Shown here: one piece after another, positions 31,764-41,108 of the stretch
Layout: the number at the start of each line of letters is the position of its first letter
Numbering within the stretch: position 1 is the first letter of the stretch
Source of the DNA: Nocardioides sp.
GTDB taxonomy: Bacteria > Actinomycetota > Actinomycetes > Propionibacteriales > Nocardioidaceae
NCBI GenBank assembly: GCA_037045645.1
Contig: JBAOIH010000001.1
Coordinates: 2,022,001 to 2,086,000 of the forward strand
Direction of reading: 5' to 3'
Length of the DNA stretch: 64,000 nt
Position numbers and translations under genes: made by a program
Notes under the pieces: model-generated
Database searches by the model: none
Told to the model about the DNA's origin: nothing
The model's input: the letters and a program-made list of their open reading frames with translations, nothing else

Positions 31764-33059
31764 TGTGTAGTTTCACGACATCGTTGATATCTGAGTCGCG
31801 TCATCGTTGATATCGGGTCTTGTTCTGACCATGAGCCATGTCAAAGGCACAGGTCATCGTGTTGTCAGTGGTCCACCAGGGCCTCACCAAGGCTGAGGCA
31901 GCGCGGCGCTACGACGTGTCTTGGCAGTGGGTCCACACCCTGGTCACCCGCTACCACCAAGGCGGCCTCGAAGCCCTCGAACCCCGCTCCAAACGACCCC
32001 GCACCAACCCACGCGCCACCAGCGAGGCCCTACGGCAACGGATCCTTCAGTTGCGAGAAGAACTCGACAACGCCGGGCTGGACGCCGGACCCATCACCAT
32101 CGCCAAACATCTCGACAACGAAAACCTCCACGTCCCGTCCACCTCCACCATCCGCCGCATCCTGCACACCGCCGGACTCATCACCCCAGACCCCAAAAAG
32201 CGCCCACGATCCTCACTGCGCCGCTTCCAAGCCGCCCAACCCAACGAATGCTGGCAATCCGACTTCACCCACTGGCGCCTAGCCGACGGCACCGACATCG
32301 AAATCCTCAACTGGCTCGACGACCACTCCCGGATGCTGCTTTCCATCACCGCCCACGACCGCGTCACCGGCCCAGACGTCGTCAACACCTTCGCTGACAC
32401 CCTGAACACGTACGGACCACCCACATCCACACTCACAGACAACGGGTCCGTCTACACCTCACGCTTCACCGGCGGCAAGAACGCCTTCGAATACCTCCTC
32501 GCCGTCCTCGGCATCACCCAGAAGAACGGCCACCCCGGACACCCACAAACCCAGGGAAAGATCGAGCGCTTTCACCGCACCCTCAAGAAGTGGCTCGCCC
32601 GACAACCCACAGCAGCCACACTCACCGAACTACAACAACAACTCGACCACTTCAAACAGATCTACAACCACCAACGCCCCCACCGCGCACTCAACGGCCA
32701 CACACCAGCCAGCCACTACACAGACCACCCCAAGGCACTCCCCCGCGGCACCACACCAGCCGACCCCCACTACCGAATCCGACTCGACCACGTCGACACC
32801 TGGGGCAAAGCAACCCTGCGCCGCGCCGGCCGCATGCACCACCTAGGAATCGGCTACGCCCACCGAGGCACACCCATCCTCATGATCATCGACGCCAACA
32901 CCGTCACCATCACCCACCGCAACACCGGCGAAATCCTCAGCGAACACCAAATCGACCCCACCAAGACCTACTGGCGCAACCAAAAAAGAGAGCCCGGCCG
33001 ATGGCCGGACTCTCAACCATGACCCGACTCATCTATCAACGATGACCCGACTCACAACA
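31764..33059 (+). mobile_element. IS481-family insertion sequence, copy 2
   Basis: Same 1296 bases as copy 1, inserted at the same base relative to the tRNA-Ala core. Its right end touches the CCA end of the tRNA gene without any spacer; the 15-bp flanking repeats are perfect here. Confidence 0.88.
31838..33022 (+). CDS. IS481-family transposase (copy 2)
   Basis: 394 residues, same protein as at 18899-20083: N-terminal helix-turn-helix, then the DDE residues in QSDFTHW, LTDNGSVYTS and GKIERFHRTLK. No difference from copy 1 seen. Confidence 0.93.
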   Translation: MSKAQVIVLSVVHQGLTKAEAARRYDVSWQWVHTLVTRYHQGGLEALEPRSKRPRTNPRATSEALRQRILQLREELDNAGLDAGPITIAKHLDNENLHVPSTSTIRRILHTAGLITPDPKKRPRSSLRRFQAAQPNECWQSDFTHWRLADGTDIEILNWLDDHSRMLLSITAHDRVTGPDVVNTFADTLNTYGPPTSTLTDNGSVYTSRFTGGKNAFEYLLAVLGITQKNGHPGHPQTQGKIERFHRTLKKWLARQPTAATLTELQQQLDHFKQIYNHQRPHRALNGHTPASHYTDHPKALPRGTTPADPHYRIRLDHVDTWGKATLRRAGRMHHLGIGYAHRGTPILMIIDANTVTITHRNTGEILSEHQIDPTKTYWRNQKREPGRWPDSQP

Positions 33060-33135
33060 TGGTGGAGCTGAGGGGACTCGAACCCCTGACCCTCTGCATG
33101 CCATGCAGATGCGCTACCAGCTGCGCCACAGCCCC
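33060..33135 (-). tRNA. tRNA-Ala(GGC)
   Basis: 76 bases including an encoded CCA. The acceptor stem is GGGGCTG at the 5' end and CAGCTCC-type 3' strand; the anticodon loop is ATGGCAT with anticodon GGC between TCTGC/GCAGA; the T arm is CAGGGGTTCGAGTCCCCT. It is the integration target of the island: the first 45 bases from the 3' end are copied at 20122-20166. The gene stays complete after integration. Its normal downstream region is replaced by the IS481 end. Confidence 0.95.
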
Positions 33136-33203
33136 GTGCTCGCTGCCCGAGGGCAACGAAGAAGAATGTTAGCGGTCTCGTGGTGGCGGACGAAATCGGG
33201 GGT

Positions 33204-33862
33204 TCAGCCCGCGTTGTTCTCGTCTTCGTCTGCCTCAACAGCGGCTGAGAGGTTGTACGCCACCATGCGCCAGCGCGCCGATCCGTACTCCTCCACCTCG
33301 ATCCAATGGCAGTTCCCCAGTCCGGCGAGACCGGCGTGCACCGCGACTGGCCAACCCAGGAAGTCCACGATCGAGCGCCGCAACGCACTGCCATGAGTCA
33401 CGACGACCGCACACTCACCGGGGTCCAGCGACGCTGCGACCGCCGAGAAGCTCCCGGTACGAACCGGGCGATCACGTCATCCTCGGTCTCGCGGCCCGGG
33501 ATCTCGTGCCAGCGCCCCGCCTTGAAGAGCGCGTACTCCTCCGGGAACCGCTCACGCCACTCCGGCACCGTGGTGCCCTCACGGTTGGGGCCAATAGCAA
33601 ACTCACGAAACGCCGCGTCATGCGATGGCGTCAGCCCGCAAGCCTGGCCGACCATAGCCGCCGTCGACCTCGCGCGTTGCAGATCGGACGAGACGAGACG
33701 TACGGGCCGATAGCGCGTCGCGATGATCGGTGCGACCCGGGCGGCCTGCGTACGGCCGGTCTCGTCGAGGTCGATGTCGCGGTGCCCTTGGGCGCGGCCC
33801 GAGAGGTTCCAGGCCGTCTGGCCGTGTCGCAGCAGGACCAGCCGACGCAGGGCCTCAGTCAC
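33204..33862 (-). pseudogene. Histidine phosphatase (phosphoglycerate mutase family), frameshifted
   Basis: GTG 33862 overlaps the rsfS stop and begins TEALRRLVLLRHGQTAWNLS, with the RHG catalytic motif, then SSDLQRARSTA. Near 33455-33463 one base is missing; the frame ends early at 33398, while the adjacent frame continues LDPGECAVVVTHGSALRR (second catalytic His) and ends at 33204. Restored length is about 218 residues, normal for the family. In related actinobacteria this gene follows nadD-rsfS, so disruption would be surprising; a sequence error is likely. Confidence 0.8.
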
Positions 33863-34241
33863 CGGATGCGGCGGGGTTGTTGACCTCGGCAGGCAACGCG
33901 ATCGTGGGACAGTCGCGCCACAACCGCTCAAGGGCGTAGAACTGGCGCTCGTCCTCGTGCTGGATGTGGATCACCACGATCCCGTAGTCCAACAGCACCC
34001 AACGGCCTTCGCGCTGACCTTCGCGGCGAATTGGCTTGGCGCCGGCCTCGCGCAGTTTGTCCTCGACCTCGTCGACGATCGCGTTGACCTGGCGGTCGTT
34101 GGCGGCCGACGCGAGCAAGAACGCATCGGTGATCGCGAGTTGGTCGCTGACGTCGAAGGCCACGACGTTGGTCGCGAGCTTGTCGGCGGCAGCGAGCGCC
34201 GCGATCGTGATCAGGTCGACGGCTTCGTCGGTGGCGGTCAT
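33855..34241 (-). CDS. rsfS: Ribosomal silencing factor RsfS
   Basis: 128 residues from ATG 34241. Contains the family core: ALAAADKLATNVVAFDVSDQ, ITDAFLLASAANDRQV, GRWVLLDYGIVVIHI and FYALERLW. RsfS (Iojap/YbeB) binds ribosomal protein uL14 and blocks subunit joining when nutrients are scarce. The start overlaps the nadD stop (ATGA) and its stop overlaps the phosphatase start: one minus-strand operon nadD-rsfS-phosphatase. Confidence 0.95.
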   Translation of the reverse strand: MTATDEAVDLITIAALAAADKLATNVVAFDVSDQLAITDAFLLASAANDRQVNAIVDEVEDKLREAGAKPIRREGQREGRWVLLDYGIVVIHIQHEDERQFYALERLWRDCPTIALPAEVNNPAASGD

Positions 34242-34885
34242 GCGTCTGCTTCCTCGGCCTGGGCCGGAGACTTAGGGGCCGGAGACTTAGGGCCCGGAGA
34301 TTGAGGGCCCGGATAGAGGTGGTGCTTGCCGATGTACTGCACGACACCGTCAGGCACGAGATACCACACCGGCTCGCCTCGCTGCTGCCGCTCGCGGCAG
34401 TCGGTCGAGGAGATCGCCAGAGCCGGGATCTCGATCAGCGTCACTCGATCAGACGGGATCTTGGCGAGTGTCTCCGGCGGCATCGTGTAGCCCGGCCGCG
34501 TACACCCCACGAAGTTCGCGAGCGCAAAGAGTTCGTCCGCGTCGCGCCAGGTGAAGATGTCTGCGAGGGCATCCGCGCCGGTGATGAAGTAGAGATCAGT
34601 GTCCGGCAACTCGCGCTTGAGATCGCGCAACGTGTCGATCGTGTACGTCTTGCCGTTGCGGTCGATGTCCACGCGCGACACGGTGAACCGCGGGTTGGCC
34701 GCGGTGGCGATGACCGTCATCAGATAACGGTCCTCCCCTGCCGAAACGTCCCTCTCGGACTTCTGCCAGGGGTCGCCGGTCGGGACGAAGATGACCTCGT
34801 CGAGATCGAACCACGACTGCACTTCCGAGGCCGCCACGAGGTGACCGTGGTGGATCGGGTCGAAGGTGCCACCCATCACGCCCAC
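34238..34885 (-). CDS. nadD: Nicotinate-nucleotide adenylyltransferase NadD
   Basis: 215 residues. The nucleotidyltransferase motif GGTFDPIHHGHLVAASE (HxGH) is at the N-terminus and the second motif ISSTDCRERQQRG near the C-terminus. It converts nicotinate mononucleotide and ATP to deamido-NAD in NAD synthesis. The C-terminal 25 residues are a repetitive Ser-Pro-rich tail (GPQSPGPKSPAPKSPA), encoded by tandem 15-base units at 34263-34311 and probably not part of the enzyme fold. Confidence 0.95.
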   Translation of the reverse strand: MGVMGGTFDPIHHGHLVAASEVQSWFDLDEVIFVPTGDPWQKSERDVSAGEDRYLMTVIATAANPRFTVSRVDIDRNGKTYTIDTLRDLKRELPDTDLYFITGADALADIFTWRDADELFALANFVGCTRPGYTMPPETLAKIPSDRVTLIEIPALAISSTDCRERQQRGEPVWYLVPDGVVQYIGKHHLYPGPQSPGPKSPAPKSPAQAEEADA

Positions 34886-34923
34886 GCGTCGAGGGCGGGG
34901 CGTCTCCGGGTCGGCTGCGGCGC

Positions 34924-35082
34924 TCAGGAGTGCTCGCGACCGCCGGCGAAGGCCAGCAGCAGGATCAGCGCCAGCATCAGCAGCCCGAAGGCAGCCAGAC
35001 CCACGGCGACGGGCGGGATGGCCGGCTCGTTCTCGACCGACTCGGACAACGCAATGACTGCGGTCATCATGGGGCTCAGCAT
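34924..35082 (-). CDS. Small single-pass membrane protein
   Basis: About 52 residues from ATG 35082 (MLSPMMTAVIALSE); the start is uncertain because several ATG lie close together. One strong membrane helix (VGLAAFGLLMLALILLLAFA) followed by GGREHS. It lies between proA and nadD on the same strand. No known function. Confidence 0.6.
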   Translation of the reverse strand: MLSPMMTAVIALSESVENEPAIPPVAVGLAAFGLLMLALILLLAFAGGREHS

Positions 35083-35101
35083 GGCGACATGGTAGCCGGG
35101 C

Positions 35102-36355
35102 TCACCCGCGTACGTGCCCATCCCCCACGATCACGAACTTGGTCGACGTCATCTCCTGCAACGCCATCGGCCCGCGCGCGTGCAACTTCTGGGTCGAAAT
35201 GCCGATCTCGGCCCCGAAGCCGAGTTCGCCGCCGTCGGTGAAACGGGTCGAGGCATTGACGAGCACGGCCGCGGAGTCGACCGCCGCAATGAACCGTCGG
35301 GCGGCCACCTGGCTGTCGGTCACGATCGCGTCGGTGTGCTGGCTGGAATGTGCCCGGATGTGGCCGATCGCGGCTTCCAGATCTGCGACGACGGCGGCCG
35401 ACATGTCCATCGAGAGGTATTCGGTGGCGTAGTCCTCCTCCGTGGCAACCAGCACCCCGTCGTACGCCTGGAAGGCCTGGTCGCCATGAATCGTGACGCC
35501 CGCGGCCTGCAGCGCGCTCACCACACGCGGCACGAACACCTCGGCGATGTCGGCATGCACGAGCAGCGACTCCGCGGAGTTGCATACCGAGGTCCGGTGC
35601 GTCTTCGCATTGAGCACGATCGCCAACGCCATCTCAAGGTCCGCACCCTTGTCGACGTACACGTGACAGTTGCCGACCCCGGTCTCGATGACCGGAACCG
35701 TCGACTCCTCGACGACCGACCGGATCAGCCCCGCGCCACCGCGCGGGATCAGCACGTCGACCAGCCCACGGGCGCGCATCAGCGCTTTCACGGAGTCGTG
35801 GGTGTCTCCGGGGACGAGTTGTACGCAGTCGGCCGGCAGGCCACTGTCCCCCACCGCATCCCGCAGCACATCCACGATCGCCGCGTTGCTGGCCTTGGCC
35901 GACGAACTCCCGCGCAGCAGCACAGCATTTCCGGACTTCAGGCAGATCCCGGCCGCATCCGCGGTGACGTTGGGGCGCGCCTCATAGATCATCCCGACCA
36001 CACCGAAGGGCACGCGCACCTGGCGCATCTCCAGGCCGTTGGCCAGCGTCGAGCCTCGTACGACCTCGCCCACCGGGTCGGCAAGCCCGGCCACATCGCG
36101 CAACCCCTGGGCCATCGCGGTCAAACGCTCGGGGGTCAGCCGCAGCCGATCGAGAATGTTGGCGGGGGTGCCGCCCGCCTCGGCGCGAGCGAGGTCATCT
36201 GCGTTGGCGGCCAGGATGGTCCCCTGCTCGGCGATCAGGGCATCGGCCATGGCGAGCAGTACCGCGTCTTTTTGCGCGCGCGTCGCAAGCCCTAGTTCGT
36301 ACGACGCCTCGCGCGCTCGGCGCGCGGCTTCCTCGACCTGCTGGGTCACGTCCAT
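35102..36355 (-). CDS. proA: Gamma-glutamyl phosphate reductase ProA
   Basis: 417 residues from ATG 36355. Aldehyde-dehydrogenase fold: VPFGVVGMIYEARPNVT, LKSGNAVLLRGSSSA, the catalytic Cys in KTHRTSVCNSAESLLVH, and ASTRFTDGGELGFGAEIG. It reduces gamma-glutamyl phosphate to glutamate semialdehyde with NADPH in proline synthesis. In many actinobacteria it lies just upstream of nadD, as here. The short extension to 36364 is less likely as a start. Confidence 0.95.
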   Translation of the reverse strand: MDVTQQVEEAARRAREASYELGLATRAQKDAVLLAMADALIAEQGTILAANADDLARAEAGGTPANILDRLRLTPERLTAMAQGLRDVAGLADPVGEVVRGSTLANGLEMRQVRVPFGVVGMIYEARPNVTADAAGICLKSGNAVLLRGSSSAKASNAAIVDVLRDAVGDSGLPADCVQLVPGDTHDSVKALMRARGLVDVLIPRGGAGLIRSVVEESTVPVIETGVGNCHVYVDKGADLEMALAIVLNAKTHRTSVCNSAESLLVHADIAEVFVPRVVSALQAAGVTIHGDQAFQAYDGVLVATEEDYATEYLSMDMSAAVVADLEAAIGHIRAHSSQHTDAIVTDSQVAARRFIAAVDSAAVLVNASTRFTDGGELGFGAEIGISTQKLHARGPMALQEMTSTKFVIVGDGHVRG

Positions 36356-36401
36356 GCGGCCCACCCTAAGCCGGGGTTGAGTGCCCGACTGCGTCGGTCC
36401 G

Positions 36402-38111
36402 TCAGTCGACCAGACCCTTCGCCGAGGTGTACTTCCGGTTCGCGAACGCTGTGCTCGCAGTCGTGGTCACGGTGCCGGCCATGGTGCACTTCAGTCCCGT
36501 GGGTTCGCGTACGAGTTCGTCCGGGCGGAAGCGGCGCGGCACCGACTGATAGACCGAGGCGTGGGTGAGGTCCCAGTCGCGCTTGATGTTCTTCAGGCCC
36601 TTGGGGCTGTAGAGGATGCTGCCGTCGAGGTTGATCCGGCGAGGCTCGATCTGGAGCATCACGTTGAAGCAACCGTTGTACTTCTTGACGTGCTGGACGA
36701 TCTTCAAAATCGTCATCGGCACCACCAGCAGGCCGACCTGTCGGCCGATCTCCGTGATCGGATTGAAGCGACGACTCTGCCACGTGATGGCTCGGAACAG
36801 CCGACGGATCGACGGGTTGCGCATCAGCAGACGCTCGATCTCGTTGTTGGCCAGTTCCTGCGTCTCGGAGTCGATCTTCTCCCAGAACTTCGACCATGCC
36901 TTGTCGTTGGCCATCAGCAACAGCGGCTTGAGCACCTTGCCCAAAGCGACGTCGAGCTCGTCGAGTTTCATCAGCGCGGGTACGAGTTCCTTCGCCATCT
37001 TGTTGCCGATCACGATGTTGCAGGCCTCGTCCCCCTTGTCCAGCGTGGGTGCACCCGTGACGTCGCGGAACTTGAACTTCGCCTTGCCGCAGACCATCCC
37101 GAAGTCGGCGCCCGCGAACGGCACCTCGTGTGACACCGGCACCTCACCTGTCGGCGGCTTCGGCGTGGGCGTCGAGGTGGTCGGCGCGGGTGTGGTCGTG
37201 GTCGGGTTCGGGGAAGGCGTGGCGGAGGTCGTCGCTGTCGTCGTAGGAGTCGAGGTGGGCGTGGCCGTCGGGGAAGGTGTGGGCGTGGCGGTGTAGGTCG
37301 TAGACGCCGAACTCGACGTGTATCCCTCGGCATTGCTCGGAGTGAACGCCGCCTGCACGGTGTGCGTGCCGGCAGTGGGCAGTCCCGTCAACGCCGCCTC
37401 ACCCAAGGTCACACTCCTGGTCACAGGTGCACCACCATCAACACGGAACGTGACAGCACCGCTCGGCTGACCGCCGTTCGACGTCACTACGGCGGTCGCC
37501 ACCCCATCACTGACGCTCACCGCGGTGCTCGAGGTCGCCTGCACGACGTCGTAGGTATCCACGACATAGCTGCCCGTCCCACTCTGAACGCACAGCACAT
37601 CTATCAGGTTGAGCAGCCCTCCACCCGAGGCGTTGTAGAAGTGCATGTCGAAGGTGAACAGATCGAGTGTGACGTCTCGCGTACCAAGCGTGTCGGTGCG
37701 TACGGGAGAGGAAGTGCCCGCCACGCTCATCGGCACTGCGCCGCTCGCGGGCAGAGCGACGAGAGGGATGGGGGCGTCGACCATGCCGTTGGAAGACGAC
37801 GCGGTCGACGTCTGCGCCGAGACCGAGCCATCCACGCTGCGCGCACCGTAGGCGTACAGCTGCGAGCGCAGCCCGTCGTCGAGCGAGAAGTTGGACGTGA
37901 ATCGGGTCGTGACGACCTTGCCGAAGGGGATCGAGGCCGGCAGGTCGGTGTCCGCGACCACAGGGTTGTTGATCGTCTTGTTCAGCGGCGCACCGGTATT
38001 GCACACGAACGGCATCACCACACTCGTCGCATCCGCCGCACCATTGAGTCCGGAGATCACCACGGTGGCGATCGCCCCGCCCACGATCCACCGCTTCGTA
38101 CGTCCCCCCAT
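36402..38111 (-). CDS. Secreted protein with Ig-like domain and Thr/Pro-rich linker
   Basis: About 569 residues from ATG 38111, which follows GAGGAGTCGGCT; an ATG at 38141 is upstream. Signal peptide RWIVGGAIATVVISGLNGAADA. The N-terminal domain (to about residue 200) resembles secreted actinobacterial beta-sandwich domains, followed by an Ig-like repeat (SNGGQPSGAVTFRVDGGAPV, AGTHTVQAAFTPSN), a Thr/Pro/Ser linker of about 60 residues, and a unique helical C-terminal domain with Cys (KAKFKFRDVTG, DEACNIVIGNKMAK). Probably cell-surface; the function is unknown. Confidence 0.75.
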   Translation of the reverse strand: MGGRTKRWIVGGAIATVVISGLNGAADATSVVMPFVCNTGAPLNKTINNPVVADTDLPASIPFGKVVTTRFTSNFSLDDGLRSQLYAYGARSVDGSVSAQTSTASSSNGMVDAPIPLVALPASGAVPMSVAGTSSPVRTDTLGTRDVTLDLFTFDMHFYNASGGGLLNLIDVLCVQSGTGSYVVDTYDVVQATSSTAVSVSDGVATAVVTSNGGQPSGAVTFRVDGGAPVTRSVTLGEAALTGLPTAGTHTVQAAFTPSNAEGYTSSSASTTYTATPTPSPTATPTSTPTTTATTSATPSPNPTTTTPAPTTSTPTPKPPTGEVPVSHEVPFAGADFGMVCGKAKFKFRDVTGAPTLDKGDEACNIVIGNKMAKELVPALMKLDELDVALGKVLKPLLLMANDKAWSKFWEKIDSETQELANNEIERLLMRNPSIRRLFRAITWQSRRFNPITEIGRQVGLLVVPMTILKIVQHVKKYNGCFNVMLQIEPRRINLDGSILYSPKGLKNIKRDWDLTHASVYQSVPRRFRPDELVREPTGLKCTMAGTVTTTASTAFANRKYTSAKGLVD

Positions 38112-38217
38112 AGCCGACTCCTCGTCTTCGCCCGCATCCACGGGCCGCAGATTGATCAGCGAAAATCGTACGAACGCCTCCGCGTCGCGGGTGGCGGAAT
38201 AGCGAAACCATTACCGT

Positions 38218-38329
38218 CGACCGGGCACATGTGCGCGCGAAAATCACCTCGACCGGGCACAAGTGGGAACTTGGTACTCCCATTTGTGCCCGGTCGGCGG
38301 GTTCTAGGCGTGCATTTGTGCCCGGTCAG
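38218..38329. repeat. Palindromic CCGGGCACAA repeat cluster
   Basis: Four copies of a CGACCGGGCACA-type word: 38218, 38250, and inverted at 38278-38296 and 38313-38329. The middle two form a 19-bp stem with one mismatch around a 9-base loop (38250-38296). The remaining bases between 38112 and 38434 show no gene. Confidence 0.75.
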
Positions 38330-38434
38330 CGGGCTCGGATCAGCCCTTCGATCAGCCCTTCATATTGGGGCTGACGTCCTGCGGGGCTCGGCTCCAGCGG
38401 CGACTGCGTCGCCACCTACGCCTCACTCCTCGGA

Positions 38435-39389
38435 TCAGCCCTTGCGTGCGGTGATCTGCTCGGTCGCCGCCGGCAGCACCGAGTGCAGGTCGCCGACGAC
38501 ACCGAAGTCGACCAGCTCGAAGATCGGGGCTTCCTCGTCCTTGTTGACGGCCACGATGGTCTTCGAGGTCTGCATACCGGCGCGGTGCTGGATCGCACCG
38601 GAGATGCCGCCCGCGATGTAGAGCTGCGGCGACACGGTCTTGCCGGTCTGGCCGATCTGGAACGAGTGACCAATCCAGCCCGAGTCCACGGCGGCACGCG
38701 AGGCACCGACAGCAGCGCCGAGCGAATCGGCGAGGCCCTCGATCGGCGCGAAGTCACCACCCGTGCCACGGCCACCCGCGACCACGATCGCGGCCTCGGT
38801 GAGCTCCCGGACGCCCCGTGGACTGACGCGGCTGGGTGGCCACGATCTGCGCCTTCTTCGCGCTGTCCGACACCGTGACGGCGAACTCCTCCACCGCACC
38901 CGCGCCGGCGGCCTCTTCAGGCGCGGCGGAGTTGGGCTTGACGGTGATGATCGGAGTGCCCTGGGTGACCTTCGCCTTGACGGTGAAGTTGCCCGCGAAG
39001 ACCGACTGCGTGGTCACGCCGCCATCCTCGACGTCGACCGCGTCGGTGATCAGACCGGAACCGAGCTTGATCGCGAGACGGCCCGCGACCTCCTTGCCCT
39101 CGAAGGTCGAGGGGATCAGGATCGCAGCAGGCGAGGCCTTCTCGGCCAACTGCTGCAGCGCCTCGGCCTTGGGTGCCACCAGGTAGCCCTTGATCTGCGC
39201 GTCATCGATCACGTAGACCTTCTCGGCGCCGTAGGCCTTGACCTTCTCGGCCACCTCGGCGCCCTTCGCGCTGGAGCCGATGAACACCGCGGACGGCTCA
39301 CCCAGGCGCTTGGCCAGCGTGAGCAGTTCGTACGTCGGCTTCTTGACCGCGCCGTCGGCGTGGTCCACGACAACAAGTACTTCAGCCAT
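38435..39389 (-). pseudogene. etfA: Electron transfer flavoprotein alpha subunit, frameshifted
   Basis: ATG 39389 (MAEVLVVVDHADGAVKKP) reads through the N-terminal domain to KKAQIVATQPRQS, where a base is missing near 38828. The adjacent frame continues SPRGVRELTEAAIVVAGGRG and carries the FAD-binding C-terminal domain: DSGWIGHSFQIGQTGKTVSP, LYIAGGISGAIQHRAG, NKDEEAPIFELVDFGVVGDL. Restored length is about 317 residues, normal for EtfA. With EtfB it passes electrons from acyl-CoA dehydrogenases to the quinone pool. A real knockout next to an intact etfB is unlikely, so I suspect an error. Confidence 0.9.
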
Positions 39390-39407
39390 GGTTCTTCGGG
39401 CCCCTTC

Positions 39408-40199
39408 TCAGATGAACTTCTTGGCGGCGAGGAAGTCGGTCAGCGCTTGCGCGCCCGATCCGCCCTCGTCCTTGACGATCTCGCCGGCCGTACGCGGCGG
39501 ACGCTCGGTGGTGTCCTCGACCTGCGACCAGGCGACGGAGAGGCCGACCTGGCCGGCGTCTACGCCGAGGTCACTCAGCGAGTAGGTCTCCAGCGGCTTC
39601 TTCTTGGCGGCCATGATGCCCTTGAAGGACGGGTAACGCGCTTCGCCGGTCTGGTCGGTCACCGAGAGGACCAGCGGCATCTGGCCGCCGATGACCTCGG
39701 TGGACGCCTCGTTGTCGCGCTTGGCGCGGACCTGGTCACCCTGCGTCTCGACCACGGAAGCCAGCGTGACCTGCGGCAGGTCGAGCCGCTCGGCGAGCAT
39801 GGCGGGGACGACCGACATCGAGCCGTCGGTCGACGACATGCCGCACATGATCAGGTCGGGCGAGCCGATCTTCTTGATCGCCTCGGCCAGCACCAGCGAG
39901 GTGGCGACCGCATCGGAGCCGGCGATCGCGTCGTCGCTGACGTGGACGCCCTGGTCGGCACCCATCTGCAGCGCCTTGCGGACCGCGTCGACAGCCTTCT
40001 CGGGGCCGACGGTCAGCGCCGTGATGGTGATCTCCTCACCGTCGCGCTTCTCCTTGATCTGCAGCGCCTGCTCGACCGCGTACTCGTCCAACTCGGAGAG
40101 CAGGCCGTCGACGCCGTCACGGTCGACGGTGTTGTCTGACTCGAACTGCCGGTTGGCTGTCGCGTCCGGGACGTGCTTCACACACACAACAATGTTCAT
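39408..40199 (-). CDS. etfB: Electron transfer flavoprotein beta subunit
   Basis: 263 residues from ATG 40199 (MNIVVCVKHVPDATANRQFE). Family features: DEYAVEQALQIKEK, MGADQGVHVSD, PDLIMCGMSSTDGSMSVVPA (EtfB signature), and the C-terminal ETYSLSDLGVD. Forms the heterodimer with EtfA; the AMP-binding half lies in this subunit. The etfB-etfA pair is transcribed on the minus strand with an 18-base gap. Confidence 0.95.
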   Translation of the reverse strand: MNIVVCVKHVPDATANRQFESDNTVDRDGVDGLLSELDEYAVEQALQIKEKRDGEEITITALTVGPEKAVDAVRKALQMGADQGVHVSDDAIAGSDAVATSLVLAEAIKKIGSPDLIMCGMSSTDGSMSVVPAMLAERLDLPQVTLASVVETQGDQVRAKRDNEASTEVIGGQMPLVLSVTDQTGEARYPSFKGIMAAKKKPLETYSLSDLGVDAGQVGLSVAWSQVEDTTERPPRTAGEIVKDEGGSGAQALTDFLAAKKFI

Positions 40200-40327
40200 G
40201 GTGATGGCCTCTGCGGCCCCTCCTCGTGAGTTCTGGGGGTGTCAAGGGCGCCCCGTCCGTGTCAACACTCCGGGCGTGCTGTCGTGCGTACGCACCGGTC
40301 GCCGGTTGTCCAGTCGAGGTTACTAGC

Positions 40328-40369
40328 GAGAAACCCCACCAGGGAACCTGGATTGCGGTGGGGTCTCTC
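40328..40369 (-). terminator. Terminator of the 40377 gene
   Basis: AGAAACCCCACC pairs with GGTGGGGTCTCT around a 16-base loop, directly after the stop of the minus-strand gene. Confidence 0.7.
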
Positions 40370-40376
40370 ACAGTGG

Positions 40377-41060
40377 TCAGACCGAGAAACGGGTCAGGCT
40401 CTGGCAACCCAGGAAATTCGGTGCGCCCGCAAAGCGTACGAACGCGACGTAGTTCCCCCGCTTGCGGACCTTGGCGAACTTCGCGCGCGCCACCCCGCGA
40501 GCGTCGAGCCGGATCCGCTTGGAGCGGACCTGCACGCCGCCGCGACGCAACTCCACACGTACGGCACCCTTCGGCACCCGGCCGTGCGCGGAGACGATGC
40601 GGGAGCGGACCACGACGCGTTTCTTGGCCTTGCGGTGACGCACGCGTACGCGAGGGGCAGTCGCGTCCTTGACGACCACAAGCTCGGTCGCCTCGGATGC
40701 GGAAGAAGTGAACCGGTCGGGGTTGGCGGGGCGGAAGTTCGCGCTGATCGAGTACGGAGTGGCGGAGACGTTGAGCAACGGGAGCGCGATCCGCGCCCGG
40801 TGCCGCTTGGTGATCTCGGCGCTGACGTGTTGCCGCCCGGCGTGCACCGCGATGGTGCCGCTCGGTCTGCGCTTCTTGGTGCGCACGCGCACCGCGGCCT
40901 CGGCGACCTGTCCGTACGCGACGGTGGTCGGGGTGAGCGCCACGCGCGTACGCGTCTTCACGGGCGCAGCATTGGCGGCCATCGCAGGGCCGGGCAGCAA
41001 CGCGGCCGTCACGGCGAGCGCAGTGATCAGGCAGAACTGGGCGGAACGTGGTGAAGGCAT
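40377..41060 (-). CDS. Secreted Ig-like repeat protein
   Basis: 227 residues from ATG 41060. Signal peptide (FCLITALAVTAALLPGPAMA). Two Ig-like beta-sandwich repeats of the kind used in actinobacterial surface proteins: TPTTVAYGQVAEAAVRVRTK followed by SISANFRPANPDRFTSSAS, then a basic second repeat (HGRVPKGAVRVELRRGG, GNYVAFVRFAGAPNFLG). Same domain type as the 41527 gene and the fragment between them, so the three are paralogues. Confidence 0.75.
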   Translation of the reverse strand: MPSPRSAQFCLITALAVTAALLPGPAMAANAAPVKTRTRVALTPTTVAYGQVAEAAVRVRTKKRRPSGTIAVHAGRQHVSAEITKRHRARIALPLLNVSATPYSISANFRPANPDRFTSSASEATELVVVKDATAPRVRVRHRKAKKRVVVRSRIVSAHGRVPKGAVRVELRRGGVQVRSKRIRLDARGVARAKFAKVRKRGNYVAFVRFAGAPNFLGCQSLTRFSV

Positions 41061-41108
41061 GCGATTGATCCTCTCGCGCGCCCCAACACGAGAGGATCAG
41101 CCACACGC

